Source: Ferrimicrobium sp. (GTDB lineage Bacteria > Actinomycetota > Acidimicrobiia > Acidimicrobiales > Acidimicrobiaceae). Taken from it: a stretch of 64,000 nt of DNA. The DNA lies in assembly GCA_022690815.1 (NCBI GenBank), contig JALCZJ010000003.1, forward strand, positions 62,001-126,000. Direction: 5' to 3'. Under the pieces are notes generated by a model. It was not told the origin of the DNA. It saw only the letters and a program-made list of their open reading frames with translations, and did not search any database. Made by a program: the position numbers and the translations under genes. Shown in pieces: positions 8,822-17,014 of this stretch (positions within the stretch are counted from its first letter, which is position 1; each line of letters starts with the position of its first letter).

Positions 8822-10084
8822 ATGGCACATTTAGCACCGGTATGGTCGAAGTTGACCCCACTCACCGTCGTTCGCGGGGAGGGGGCAGTTGTTTTTGATG
8901 TTGAAGGGACGAGCTACCTTGACGCGACGTCCGGTATCGCCGTGACCTCGACGGGACACAGCCATCCAAAAGTGGCCAAAGCCATCGCTGACCAGGCTCA
9001 GCAGTTCATTCACGCTCAGGTGAACATCTATACGCATCACCGACTTCAGGAGTTGGCTGATCGCTTGGAAAGAATTACGCCAGACGGGATCGACACCTTC
9101 TTCTTCTCGAATTCAGGAGCCGAGGCAACCGAGGCGGCCGTCAAGCTCGCTCGTCAGTACACCAAGCGAACGAATGTGATTGTATTCCAAGGTAGCTTTC
9201 ATGGACGCACAGCGCAGGCGATGGCTATGACGACCTCGAGGACTGGCTATCGAGCTGGTTATCAACCGCTTCCAAGCGGAGTGTTCGTCTCGCTATTCCC
9301 TGGGTTCCCAAGGGCGGGTGGTGCTGATGGAGCGAGCCTCCAAGAGGCTATCGACTACCTCGACTACTTGTTGGCGGCCCAAACTGCTCCTAGCGAGACG
9401 GCAGCCATGGTGATCGAACCGGTACTCGGTGAGGGTGGTTACTTACCTGCGCCTGCTGAGTTTTTGCTGGCCATTCGTGAGCGTTGCAGCCGTCATGGGA
9501 TTCTGTTTGTCGCAGACGAGGTTCAGACGGGCTTTGGTCGTACTGGAAAGATGTTCGCGGTACAGCACGCCGGGGTGACCCCAGATATCTTGGTGATGGC
9601 CAAGGGCATCGCCTCTGGCTTCCCCTTCTCTGGCATTGGATCCTCCTACGACATTATGAAGGAGTGGACAGTCGGTAGCCACGGTGGAACGTATGGTGCC
9701 AACCCGATCGGTGTGGCGGCAGCCATCGCGACCATTGATGTTATCGAGGATGAGGGCTTGGTAGAGAATGCGGCGAAGCGCGGGGCTCAGCTAGAAGCGG
9801 GGTTACGAAAGGTTGCTGAGTCACACAAGGAGATCGGGAAGATTCGTGCACTCGGCCTGATGGTTGGGGTCGAGATTGTCGATCCGGTGACTGGCGCACC
9901 GGATGCCACAAGAACGTCAGCGATCCTTGCCGAGTTGTTCTCGACGCACCGAATCATCGCGATGAATGCAGGCACTTTTGGCAACATCATCCGATGGATG
10001 CCTCCGCTGATCGTTACTGAAGAACAGATTGCAACCATCCTTGACGGATTTAATGCTTCGGTGGAGGCGACAGCACACCGCTAG
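8822..10084 (+). CDS. gabT: 4-aminobutyrate aminotransferase (class III PLP)
   Basis: A 420-residue class III aminotransferase. TSGIAVTSTGHSHPKV begins the substrate domain, FFFSNSGAEATEAAVKLARQ (about 90-110) binds PLP phosphate, FQGSFHGRTAQAMAMT follows, VADEVQTGFGRTGK holds the cofactor aspartate, and ILVMAKGIASGFP contains the Schiff-base lysine. The sequence is close to GABA:2-oxoglutarate aminotransferases. It converts GABA to succinic semialdehyde, the expected end of putrescine breakdown with the neighbouring oxidase and aldehyde dehydrogenase. The ATG follows CAACAGGAGGAGAT. Acetylornithine/ornithine aminotransferase activity is a less likely alternative. Confidence 0.88.
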   Translation: MAHLAPVWSKLTPLTVVRGEGAVVFDVEGTSYLDATSGIAVTSTGHSHPKVAKAIADQAQQFIHAQVNIYTHHRLQELADRLERITPDGIDTFFFSNSGAEATEAAVKLARQYTKRTNVIVFQGSFHGRTAQAMAMTTSRTGYRAGYQPLPSGVFVSLFPGFPRAGGADGASLQEAIDYLDYLLAAQTAPSETAAMVIEPVLGEGGYLPAPAEFLLAIRERCSRHGILFVADEVQTGFGRTGKMFAVQHAGVTPDILVMAKGIASGFPFSGIGSSYDIMKEWTVGSHGGTYGANPIGVAAAIATIDVIEDEGLVENAAKRGAQLEAGLRKVAESHKEIGKIRALGLMVGVEIVDPVTGAPDATRTSAILAELFSTHRIIAMNAGTFGNIIRWMPPLIVTEEQIATILDGFNASVEATAHR

Positions 10085-10461
10085 ATCAGGCTTGCTCTCT
10101 TGGGCTGGTTGCTGGGTACGCCAAGCCTTGCACCGGTTCGGGCGCGGTAGCAGTTTGATCTATCGCCGAGCGAATGAGCAGCCAATAGGTACCGTTTAGT
10201 ACTTGTGGGTCCATCTGGTGACTAGGTGCGCCACACATGGTGTGGGTCACCTCGAGTAGGTTCGTCTTTTGGGTAGGGTGCGCCCTTAGGCGTGTATTGC
10301 CGGTCGATGGCTTGGATCGCCGGGGCGCCGTCCCTGATAGTCTTCGCGGATGGCGTAGAACAGGACGGGTGTTGTTGGCGGGAATCTAGCCAAAGGGGGC
10401 CTCTACAGATTTGTCGAGGCCCCCTTTGGGCTGTTAGGGGGATGAAGGGACGAGCTGGTCG
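10085..10461. other. Intergenic region between convergent gabT and aldehyde dehydrogenase
   Basis: A 377-nt stretch with no supported gene. It separates converging genes. Its only clear element is the strong hairpin at 10390-10429. Confidence 0.7.
10390..10429. terminator. Bidirectional hairpin terminator
   Basis: A perfect 14-bp inverted repeat (CCAAAGGGGGCCTC, then GAGGCCCCCTTTGG) surrounds a 12-nt loop between two convergent genes. There is no long U-tract on either side, but the stem is very stable and the position is right for stopping transcription from both directions. Confidence 0.75.
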
Positions 10462-11895
10462 CTAGTCCTTGCCGATATAGCTCATCACGTGCTTGATGCG
10501 GGTGTAGTCCTCAAACCCATACATTGACAGGTCTTTTCCGTATCCAGAGTGCTTGAAGCCTCCGTGCGGCATCTCTCCGACGATCGGAATATGGGTATTA
10601 ATCCAAACGGCACCGAAGTCTAGGCTCCGCGAAACTCGCATCGCGGTTCCATGGTCGCGCGTCCAGATGCTCGAAGCAAGGCCATACTCTACGTCGTTTG
10701 CGAGTCGGATTGCCTCTTCTTCGGTGTCGAAAGTCTGGACGGTAATGATCGGGCCAAAGATCTCACTTTGAATGATCTCGTCGTCTTGGCGGAGGTTATC
10801 AACCACGGTGGCAGGAAAGAAGTATCCGTTACGATCTAGTTGAGCACCGCCCGCGGTTACTGTTGCGTGATCGGGAAGGCGTCCGACCAGCCCTAGGATG
10901 CGATCGTACTGATTCACGTTGTTTAGAGGGCCAAAGTAGGCGTCCTCTTCTGAAGGGGAACCGACCTTGGTGTCGGCTGCGACCTTTGACAGCGCCTCGA
11001 CAAAAGCGTCGTGTGCGCCACGTTGTACGAGAACGCGAGCAGCCGCGGTGCAGTCTTGGCCTGCGTTGAAGTAGCCTGCTCCAGCGATCCCCTCAGCAGC
11101 GCGGGCGATGTCCGCGTCGTTAAAGACAACGACAGGGGCGTTGCCACCGAGTTCGAGGTGGACTCGTTTGACGTCGGCGGCAGCGGCGGTAGCAACTTCA
11201 CGCCCAGCGCGCAGCGAGCCGGTGATGGCGACGAGTTGAGGGATTTTGTGACTCACGAGGAGACGGCCGGTATCTCGGTCGCCGAGGACGACGTTAAAGA
11301 CGCCTGGAGGAAAGATTTCTCCGATAAGACGGGCCAGAATCGTGGAGCTCGCCGGGGTTGTGTCGGAGGGCTTCAATACGAGGGTGTTGCCGGCTGCCAA
11401 GGCGGGGCCAATTTTCCAGATGGCCATCATCATCGGGTAGTTCCAGGGTGTGACTGCAGCACAAACGCCGATTGGTTCTCTGCGGATATAAGACGTGTGG
11501 TTCGCCATGTATTCGCCAGCGCTCTTGCCTTCGAGGTTTCGAGCTGCTGCTCCAAAGAATCGAATCTGATCGGCCATGGGAGGGATCTCTTCGCTCATGG
11601 TAAGGGCAACAGGCTTTCCGGTGTTGGTCGTCTCGGCCTGGACGAGCTCCTCGGCGTGCTCTTCGATGGCATCAGCGAGTCGAAACATCATAAGGCTTCG
11701 CTCGGAAGGGGTTGAATCCCTCCAGCTCTCGAACGCGGCCGCTGCGTTCTGGAATGCTTGGTCGATGTCGGCCTCTCGTGAAGCCGGCGACGTGGCATAG
11801 ACCTCACCGGTTGACGGATTGACGATCTTCATCGTTTCATTGGAATGTGCCTCAACGAAGTCACCCCCGATGTAATTTTTGAACTGTTCGCTCAT
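10462..11895 (-). CDS. Gamma-aminobutyraldehyde dehydrogenase-like NAD aldehyde dehydrogenase
   Basis: The 477-residue ALDH-superfamily enzyme shows PWNYPMMMAIWKIGPALAAG (about 150, with the catalytic asparagine), KPSDTTPAS, VAITGSLRAGRE, LELGGNAPVVVF with the general-base glutamate (about 246), FNAGQDCTAAARV with the nucleophilic cysteine (about 280) and SEIFGPIITV. The GQDCTAA context is typical of the aminobutyraldehyde/betaine aldehyde group (PatD, PuuC). The frame is open to 11973, but ATG 11895 follows GAGGAGGGTCA and gives the usual N-terminus, so I take that start. It oxidises an amino-aldehyde to the acid, for example 4-aminobutanal to GABA for the adjacent GabT. It is divergent from the Lrp/AsnC gene. 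Confidence 0.88.
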   Translation of the reverse strand: MSEQFKNYIGGDFVEAHSNETMKIVNPSTGEVYATSPASREADIDQAFQNAAAAFESWRDSTPSERSLMMFRLADAIEEHAEELVQAETTNTGKPVALTMSEEIPPMADQIRFFGAAARNLEGKSAGEYMANHTSYIRREPIGVCAAVTPWNYPMMMAIWKIGPALAAGNTLVLKPSDTTPASSTILARLIGEIFPPGVFNVVLGDRDTGRLLVSHKIPQLVAITGSLRAGREVATAAAADVKRVHLELGGNAPVVVFNDADIARAAEGIAGAGYFNAGQDCTAAARVLVQRGAHDAFVEALSKVAADTKVGSPSEEDAYFGPLNNVNQYDRILGLVGRLPDHATVTAGGAQLDRNGYFFPATVVDNLRQDDEIIQSEIFGPIITVQTFDTEEEAIRLANDVEYGLASSIWTRDHGTAMRVSRSLDFGAVWINTHIPIVGEMPHGGFKHSGYGKDLSMYGFEDYTRIKHVMSYIGKD

Positions 11896-12373
11896 TGACC
11901 CTCCTCTACTTTTGGTTCGCTCGTATGGCGTCGTGAGCTGAAATCTAATGGTCTGACCGGATGCTGTTCGCACCTCTCCAATCCGATACCCTTCACCTTC
12001 ACAACACAGTCGCCGCTGACCGTCGCCAGGCTGTTCGAGCGCAGAGCTGTAACTTCAGCCCGAACCTTACACTACACCATTTAGGCTGGGCTGGCGAGCG
12101 ATGCGAAGGATTTCGCAGAATTATGGTTAAAAAATTGCGCTTTCGGTTGACGAAGCCGGATTTATGGATAAGAATAGTTGGAAGGATCGGTCCGAATTCG
12201 ATTGACGTCGATCGATGCCCCCCGAGTTTGGGCGTCGGTATCGTTCAAGATGTCATCCGATGGAGACGTGATTGGGTTGAGACTTGATTTGGTGCGTACG
12301 TCGTGAGTGAGGTGAGCGGTACCAGGCAGTTGCGGTCGAGCGGAGGTTGTGAAGGTGTCAAGGGGGTAAGCCA
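11896..12373. other. Divergent promoter region between aldehyde dehydrogenase and Lrp regulator
   Basis: A 478-nt region without a supported gene. It must hold the promoters for both divergent genes, and its centre (around 12110-12180) looks AT-rich. The best promoter candidate is listed separately. Confidence 0.6.
12147..12174 (+). promoter_or_regulatory. Candidate promoter upstream of lrp-like gene
   Basis: TTGACG at 12147-12152 and TAAGAA at 12169-12174 are spaced by 16 bp in the most AT-rich part of the divergent region. The start codon of the regulator is about 200 nt away, so a long leader would be needed. Confidence 0.35.
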
Positions 12374-12925
12374 ATGGTAGATCGGGGCGGGGCCGATAGA
12401 GCGGAGCGTACGTTTCCGCTCATTCGAGGACAGGGTTTACCGGCGGTCCGCGAGATGGGCGCGGCGAACCCACCGACGATGAACCTCGACGAAACATCAA
12501 AGCGGCTGATCGAGCTCCTGCAGGAGGATGGAAGGGCGTCATATGCGGCGCTCGCAAAGGTAGTAGGGCTTTCCGAGGCCGCTGTTCGTCAGCGAGTCCA
12601 ACGTCTTATCGACAACGGAGTCATGCAAATCGTGGCGGTGACCGATCCCACCAGAGTGGGGTTTATGCGTCAAGCCATGATTGGGCTCAAGGTGGCTGGC
12701 AACCTCTCGTCGGTTGCCCAGCGATGCGCAGCGTTGCCGGAGGTCGATTATGTCGTGATTGCGGCTGGTAGGTACGACCTTCTTCTTGAGGTGGTTTGTG
12801 AGAACGACGAGCACCTGCTCGAGCTCATGAGTGATCGAATTCGCACGCTAGAGGGGGTGGTTTCGACTGAAGTAAATGTCTACTTGCGATTGGAGAAGCA
12901 GACCTATAGTTGGGGAACGCGCTGA
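12374..12925 (+). CDS. Lrp/AsnC family transcriptional regulator
   Basis: Up to 183 residues. The core starts at MNLDETSKRLIELLQEDGR (about residue 36), followed by the winged helix-turn-helix AALAKVVGLSEAAVRQRVQRL and an effector-binding RAM domain with VDYVVIAAGRYDLLLEVVCEND and VVSTEVNVYLRLEKQTY. The family uses an amino acid as effector and binds DNA as dimers assembling into octamers. I report the longest start (ATG after AAGGGGGTAAGCCA); ATG 12479 would give a standard 148-residue Lrp protein, and the N-terminal extension is unusual. Its position between the aldehyde dehydrogenase and a second aminotransferase makes it the likely regulator of this amine cluster and the candidate binder of the palindromes at 13115-13213. 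Confidence 0.88.
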   Translation: MVDRGGADRAERTFPLIRGQGLPAVREMGAANPPTMNLDETSKRLIELLQEDGRASYAALAKVVGLSEAAVRQRVQRLIDNGVMQIVAVTDPTRVGFMRQAMIGLKVAGNLSSVAQRCAALPEVDYVVIAAGRYDLLLEVVCENDEHLLELMSDRIRTLEGVVSTEVNVYLRLEKQTYSWGTR

Positions 12926-13236
12926 GGCCTTGTTAAAGGATGCTCGACGGAAATGTCAACTACTGGTAACCTAACAGCGACATGCGTTGCCTACTCTGAC
13001 ACTTTCAGCTGACGTCGAGAGGTTAAGGTTTGGATAGGTTTGGTCGCAACCCATATGTGAGTGTGTTTGGTCGTGAACAGGAGGCGGCTTCGCTGCATGT
13101 GCGGCGCTGCTTGCGAGGTATGGCACCTCTGGTGCCGGTGAGGTATGGCACCTCTGGTGCCGGTGAGGTATGGCACCTCTGGTGCTCATAAGATGTGGCA
13201 CCCGTGGTGCCCAGAGAAGGAAAAGGAAAAGGAAAT
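12926..13236. other. Leader region of the second aminotransferase
   Basis: A 311-nt gap holding the palindrome array at 13115-13213. I see no convincing promoter hexamers. A 14-codon reading frame starts at ATG 13096, 12 nt after AGGAGG, and ends inside the second repeat; it might be a leader peptide but the evidence is thin. Confidence 0.5.
13115..13213 (+). repeat. Four 25-bp tandem units, each with a 15-bp palindrome (operator array)
   Basis: Units start at 13115, 13140, 13165 and about 13190. Each carries GGCACC-NNN-GGTGCC, beginning at 13122, 13147, 13172 and 13197, so the spacing is exactly 25 bp. Copies 1, 2 and 4 are perfect; copy 3 has one mismatch (final C to T) and copy 4 has CGT rather than TCT in the centre. 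The last copy ends 25 nt before the ATG at 13237. The 6-3-6 layout matches the kind of dimer site used by Lrp/AsnC proteins, and such a regulator is encoded just upstream. The same bases could also form four small RNA hairpins with triloops. Confidence 0.75.
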
Positions 13237-14598
13237 ATGAATACAGACGAACTTTCAGATTCAGCGCGTCAGCATCTTTGGATGCATTTTACGAGGATGT
13301 CCTCGTATGCCGACCACGAGGTTCCGGTGATGGTCCGGGGCCAGGGGCCGTATGTCTATGACAGTCGGGGTAAGCGATATCTTGATGGGCTTGCAGGCCT
13401 CTTCGTCGTCCAGGTGGGACATGGACGCACCGAGTTGGCGGAGGCGGCGGCCAAGCAGGCGAGTGAGCTCGCTTATTTCCCTTTGTGGAGTTATGCGCAT
13501 CAACCCGCGGTGGAGCTAGCGGACCGGTTGGCCTCTATTGCTCCCGGTGATATCAACCGGGTGTTCTTTACGACCGGTGGCTCTGAAGCGGTCGAGTCGG
13601 CTTGGAAGCTTGCCCGTCAGTACTTCAAGCTCATGGGTAAGCCAGAGAAGACGAAGGTGATTTCTCGCAATCTTTCCTATCATGGAACGACTTTTGGGGC
13701 GCTCTCGTTGACTGGTCTACCAGGGATCAAGACACCGTTTGAGCCGCTGGTCCCGGGTGCGATCAAGGTACAGAATACCAACCACTATCGATGCATCGAT
13801 TGCGCGATGTTGGATCAGTGCAACCTCGCCTGTGCCGACGATATTGAGCAGCGGATCGAATTCGAAGGCCCAGAGACGATTGCCGCTGTATACCTGGAGC
13901 CTGTTCAGAACGCCGGTGGCTGTTTCACTCCAGCTCCGGGGTATTTCCAGCGGGTGCGCGAAATCTGTGATAAATACGACATCTTGTTAGTTTCTGATGA
14001 GGTAATCACAGCCTTTGGGCGTCTTGGCTATTGGTTTGGCGCACAGAAGTACGGCTATCAGCCGGACATCATCACCTGCGCCAAGGGTCTGACTTCGGGC
14101 TATTCGCCAATCGGTGCCATGCTCGCCTCTGATCGGCTGATGGAGCCATTCTTGAAGGAGCAAAATAGCTTCTTGCACGGAATCACCTTTGCGGGGCATC
14201 CGGTGAGTGCCGCTGTAGCCCTTGCAAACCTCGACATCTTCGAGCGCGATCAGCTGCTTGAACATGTTCAGAGCAAGGAGGGCGAGTTCCGCGCCAAGCT
14301 TGAGACGTTGAGCGATCTTGACATCGTTGGCGATATCCGTGGCGCCGGCTTCTTCTATGGCATTGAGCTCGTCAAGGACAAGAGTACTCGTGAGACCTTC
14401 AACGATGATGAGTCCGAGCGGTTGCTGAGAGGCATCTTGACGCCGAAACTCTTTGAGCTCGGGTTGATTTGTCGTGCTGATGATCGTGGCGACCCAGTGG
14501 TGCAACTCTCACCTCCGCTGGTGTGTGAATCAGAGCAGTTTGACGAGATGGTGGCAATTCTTCGGGAGGCGTTTGAGGCTGCTCAAGCCGCTCTCTAG
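13237..14598 (+). CDS. Class III aminotransferase, putrescine/polyamine:pyruvate type
   Basis: A 453-residue PLP enzyme resembling omega-aminotransferases that act on putrescine or polyamines with pyruvate (SpuC-like). MHFTRMSSYADHEVPVMVRG at the N-terminus and YLDGLAGLFVVQVGHGR are subgroup features; VFFTTGGSEAVESAWKLARQ binds phosphate, ISRNLSYHGTTFGALS follows, LVSDEVITAFGRLG has the cofactor aspartate and ITCAKGLTSGYSPIGAM the Schiff-base lysine. A cysteine-rich insert (CIDCAMLDQCNLACADD, about 188-204) is notable. The ATG at 13237 follows AAGGAAAAGGAAAAGGAAAT. The frame upstream reaches 13195 but would run into the palindrome array, so I reject that start. It probably makes 4-aminobutanal for the aldehyde dehydrogenase. 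Confidence 0.88.
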   Translation: MNTDELSDSARQHLWMHFTRMSSYADHEVPVMVRGQGPYVYDSRGKRYLDGLAGLFVVQVGHGRTELAEAAAKQASELAYFPLWSYAHQPAVELADRLASIAPGDINRVFFTTGGSEAVESAWKLARQYFKLMGKPEKTKVISRNLSYHGTTFGALSLTGLPGIKTPFEPLVPGAIKVQNTNHYRCIDCAMLDQCNLACADDIEQRIEFEGPETIAAVYLEPVQNAGGCFTPAPGYFQRVREICDKYDILLVSDEVITAFGRLGYWFGAQKYGYQPDIITCAKGLTSGYSPIGAMLASDRLMEPFLKEQNSFLHGITFAGHPVSAAVALANLDIFERDQLLEHVQSKEGEFRAKLETLSDLDIVGDIRGAGFFYGIELVKDKSTRETFNDDESERLLRGILTPKLFELGLICRADDRGDPVVQLSPPLVCESEQFDEMVAILREAFEAAQAAL

Positions 14599-14755
14599 GC
14601 GATTGCAGTATTCGAGCTAGTCACTGCTGTTAACATTGGCGGTGGATAGGTCGGATTCAGTAGCGTCATGCACTGCAGGTCTTGATCCTGTAGGGTAAGT
14701 GCTGTATTGGTGGTGCTCCCACCCTCATCGGTTGAAGAACCAAAGGGGGGTGGGG

Positions 14756-16855
14756 ATGCGCCTTTCGAAGATACGGGGATCGCTTAGCTACTATTCCGAG
14801 CGTGAGCTGAGCGACGAATCAGGTGATGTCCTCTGCTTGGCGTATGGACGGGCTGGGGATCGGGTTCAGGCTAATTCCGTCGGTGTCGAGGCGCTCCTTG
14901 ACTCCACCCTGGGTATTCGTTACCCTATCAAAGCGCTCGATATCACGGTTGCTGCCCCGAAGGCAGTGTCGATCCAATGGGCATTGGCCAGTGATAGTCA
15001 GCGCCAGGACATCGAGCGCGCGCATCATGACGCCGTTGCTCGGACCTTAACCTTGATGCTGTGGGTTGACGCGGCGAAAGTTGGCTCCGACGGTGGACTT
15101 CGGCCGATCGAAGGAGTGCGGGCTTTTGATGTTGGGCACAAGCTTTCGCGGGCCGGTGATCCGCATCTGCATTCGCACGTAATTATTCCCAATGTCGGTG
15201 AGGCTGATGGACATCGAGTAGCGCTTGAGCACGGCCGTTGGCAGCGGGGACTCGCCGTCTACGAGCTGGCCTATCGGTCGGAGCTGGCGGCCGGACTAGC
15301 CTCGCTTGGCCTCCAACTGATCGGGCGTGGTCTAGAGCCGTGGCACATCGTTGGTCAACACCCAGGACTGAACGAGGTGTTTTCAAAGCGCCGGAGAGAG
15401 GTGCTCGCTCTCAGCACCGAGAATGCTTCGAGCCGAGCGCGCCAGCTTGCTGCGATCACGACTCGTCAACCAAAGACGATCCATGTTGAGACGGAGTTGC
15501 GCGAGCAATGGGAGGCCGAGGCACACGCGAACAGCCGAGAGAGGTCACCGGCGATGGCTAGCAAGGATGTTCGGGTTCGGGTGAACGCCCCTTTGCTCAA
15601 TGAGGTCGCCTTTGCGATTGAAGAGGGTGCTGTTGGGATATCGGCAGCCACCAAGATTGCATTCTGTCGAGCATTGGGTGCCGATCGGGCTAGGGAGCTG
15701 ATCCTGGGGCAAGCGGTCGACCTGGGTGGCGTCAAGGCTGGCCTTAACGGGACACTGTGTCAAGCCTATCGCTCGCTATCAGTGAGGGAGCGACTTGCGT
15801 TGATGGAGACGCCGATGGCCAACCTTGAGGTTGTTCGTGCACCTCGTGAAGTGACAGCGATGGTCCGGGAGCTGGAGGCGAACGGGCTCACGGCCCGAAC
15901 GCCAGTTCAAGTGGCGACTCGGACTGTGCAAGAGGAGGCACTCGTCGTCGGATTCAGTCAATATCGGCGATCGACGATTGGGCCGACACTGGTGGTTGAT
16001 GCCAACGTTTGTTCGCCGTCTGAACTGGCAACCTTGGTGGCGAGGTCGCGTACGATTGTGCGCGAGAATGGTTTGGGTACCCAAACTGCCGGCTCCACGA
16101 TGTTGATGGGTATGCAAGATGACCAGGGCCGGGCACTTGTGGTTGCTGAAAGCGCAATCGCGGTTTGGCATGCCTTCGTTGACGACTGTCACCGCTGGGT
16201 CCAGGCCGGCTGTGGTGAGCAAGTCCATTTCGCGACACCATCGCCTGGGTTGACGGCCAAACTAAGGCGCGAGGTTGCAGAGCGTTCCCCTGATGCGATA
16301 GCCGGATTTCTCGGGGCGATGCCGCTCTTTGATGGCGAGCTCGTCAGATTAGATGATGGACGACAAGGGGCACTGCGTGGGATCAAGGGTGGTGAGCTGG
16401 TGGTCGATATTGAGGAGACTCGTCAATTGGTCAGTGTGTCGACCACACGGCTGGCGTCGTTTGGCTCACAATTGATGGGCACTGACGTGGTCCGTTACGG
16501 GCCGGCTCGGGAGGGAAACCACGAGGCGAAGCGTGCCTACATCTGTGAGGCGGGAGTAAACGAGCTGGTGAGGAGTCTTGACCTGAACGTGGATGGTCAA
16601 GGGGTTTGTTGGGTTCGCGAGGGGGCGGTTCGATCGATCTCGACCGCTCGCATGCGCGAATTGGAGCGCACGAATGGTCGATTCGTTGGGCAGGAACTCT
16701 ATCGCCTTCGAGCTATTACGACGGTATTAAGTCGAGTCTACGATTCGGCTTCGGAGTTAGGCCTTGATGAGCGACGTGGGCGCGATCGTATTATCGACGA
16801 GCGCCTCGGACTCTCTCGCGAGATGGCTGGCCGCCAGAGGGCGCGTCAGCTATGA
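14756..16855 (+). CDS. Orphan MobF/TrwC-type relaxase-domain protein
   Basis: A 699-residue protein whose first ~290 residues look like a MobF (TrwC/TraI) relaxase: a tyrosine pair at 12-13 (GSLSYYSERE), the LDITVAAPKAVSIQWALA motif at 61-78, and the metal-binding histidines in HKLSRAGDPHLHSH (His128, His139, His141). These proteins nick and covalently hold oriT DNA. The remaining ~400 residues show no Walker A motif, so the usual helicase half is absent or highly diverged. No coupling protein, type IV secretion gene or obvious oriT is nearby. ATG 14756 follows AAAGGGGGGTGGGG; GTG 14699 is possible but lacks support. It may be a chromosomal remnant of a mobile element or a domesticated DNA-processing protein. 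Confidence 0.75.
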   Translation: MRLSKIRGSLSYYSERELSDESGDVLCLAYGRAGDRVQANSVGVEALLDSTLGIRYPIKALDITVAAPKAVSIQWALASDSQRQDIERAHHDAVARTLTLMLWVDAAKVGSDGGLRPIEGVRAFDVGHKLSRAGDPHLHSHVIIPNVGEADGHRVALEHGRWQRGLAVYELAYRSELAAGLASLGLQLIGRGLEPWHIVGQHPGLNEVFSKRRREVLALSTENASSRARQLAAITTRQPKTIHVETELREQWEAEAHANSRERSPAMASKDVRVRVNAPLLNEVAFAIEEGAVGISAATKIAFCRALGADRARELILGQAVDLGGVKAGLNGTLCQAYRSLSVRERLALMETPMANLEVVRAPREVTAMVRELEANGLTARTPVQVATRTVQEEALVVGFSQYRRSTIGPTLVVDANVCSPSELATLVARSRTIVRENGLGTQTAGSTMLMGMQDDQGRALVVAESAIAVWHAFVDDCHRWVQAGCGEQVHFATPSPGLTAKLRREVAERSPDAIAGFLGAMPLFDGELVRLDDGRQGALRGIKGGELVVDIEETRQLVSVSTTRLASFGSQLMGTDVVRYGPAREGNHEAKRAYICEAGVNELVRSLDLNVDGQGVCWVREGAVRSISTARMRELERTNGRFVGQELYRLRAITTVLSRVYDSASELGLDERRGRDRIIDERLGLSREMAGRQRARQL

Positions 16856-17014
16856 CCCGTGATAATTGGGCGCGCTGCCCTGATGGTATGCATGGATGAC
16901 GCGAGCGTGGGAGGTGCTGGCGTGTCCAAGGAGGTGATGGGAGCGTCCGCAGCGAGGGCTTGCTTGGTTGTTAGGTCCAACGGACTGTGATTGCACCTTG
17001 AGTGAGAGGATTGG

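Noticed and set aside
12971-13201. Minus-strand frame with repeated RGAIPHRHQRCHTS-like peptide
   Set aside because: It only translates the palindrome array at 13115-13213; the repetition comes from the DNA repeats, not from a repeat protein.
13115-13213. CRISPR array
   Set aside because: Four 25-bp units lie head to tail without unique spacers, and no cas gene is near.
14599-14755. oriT for the relaxase-like protein
   Set aside because: Only a weak 5-bp inverted repeat (GGTGG/CCACC) was found; that is not enough to call a nic site.
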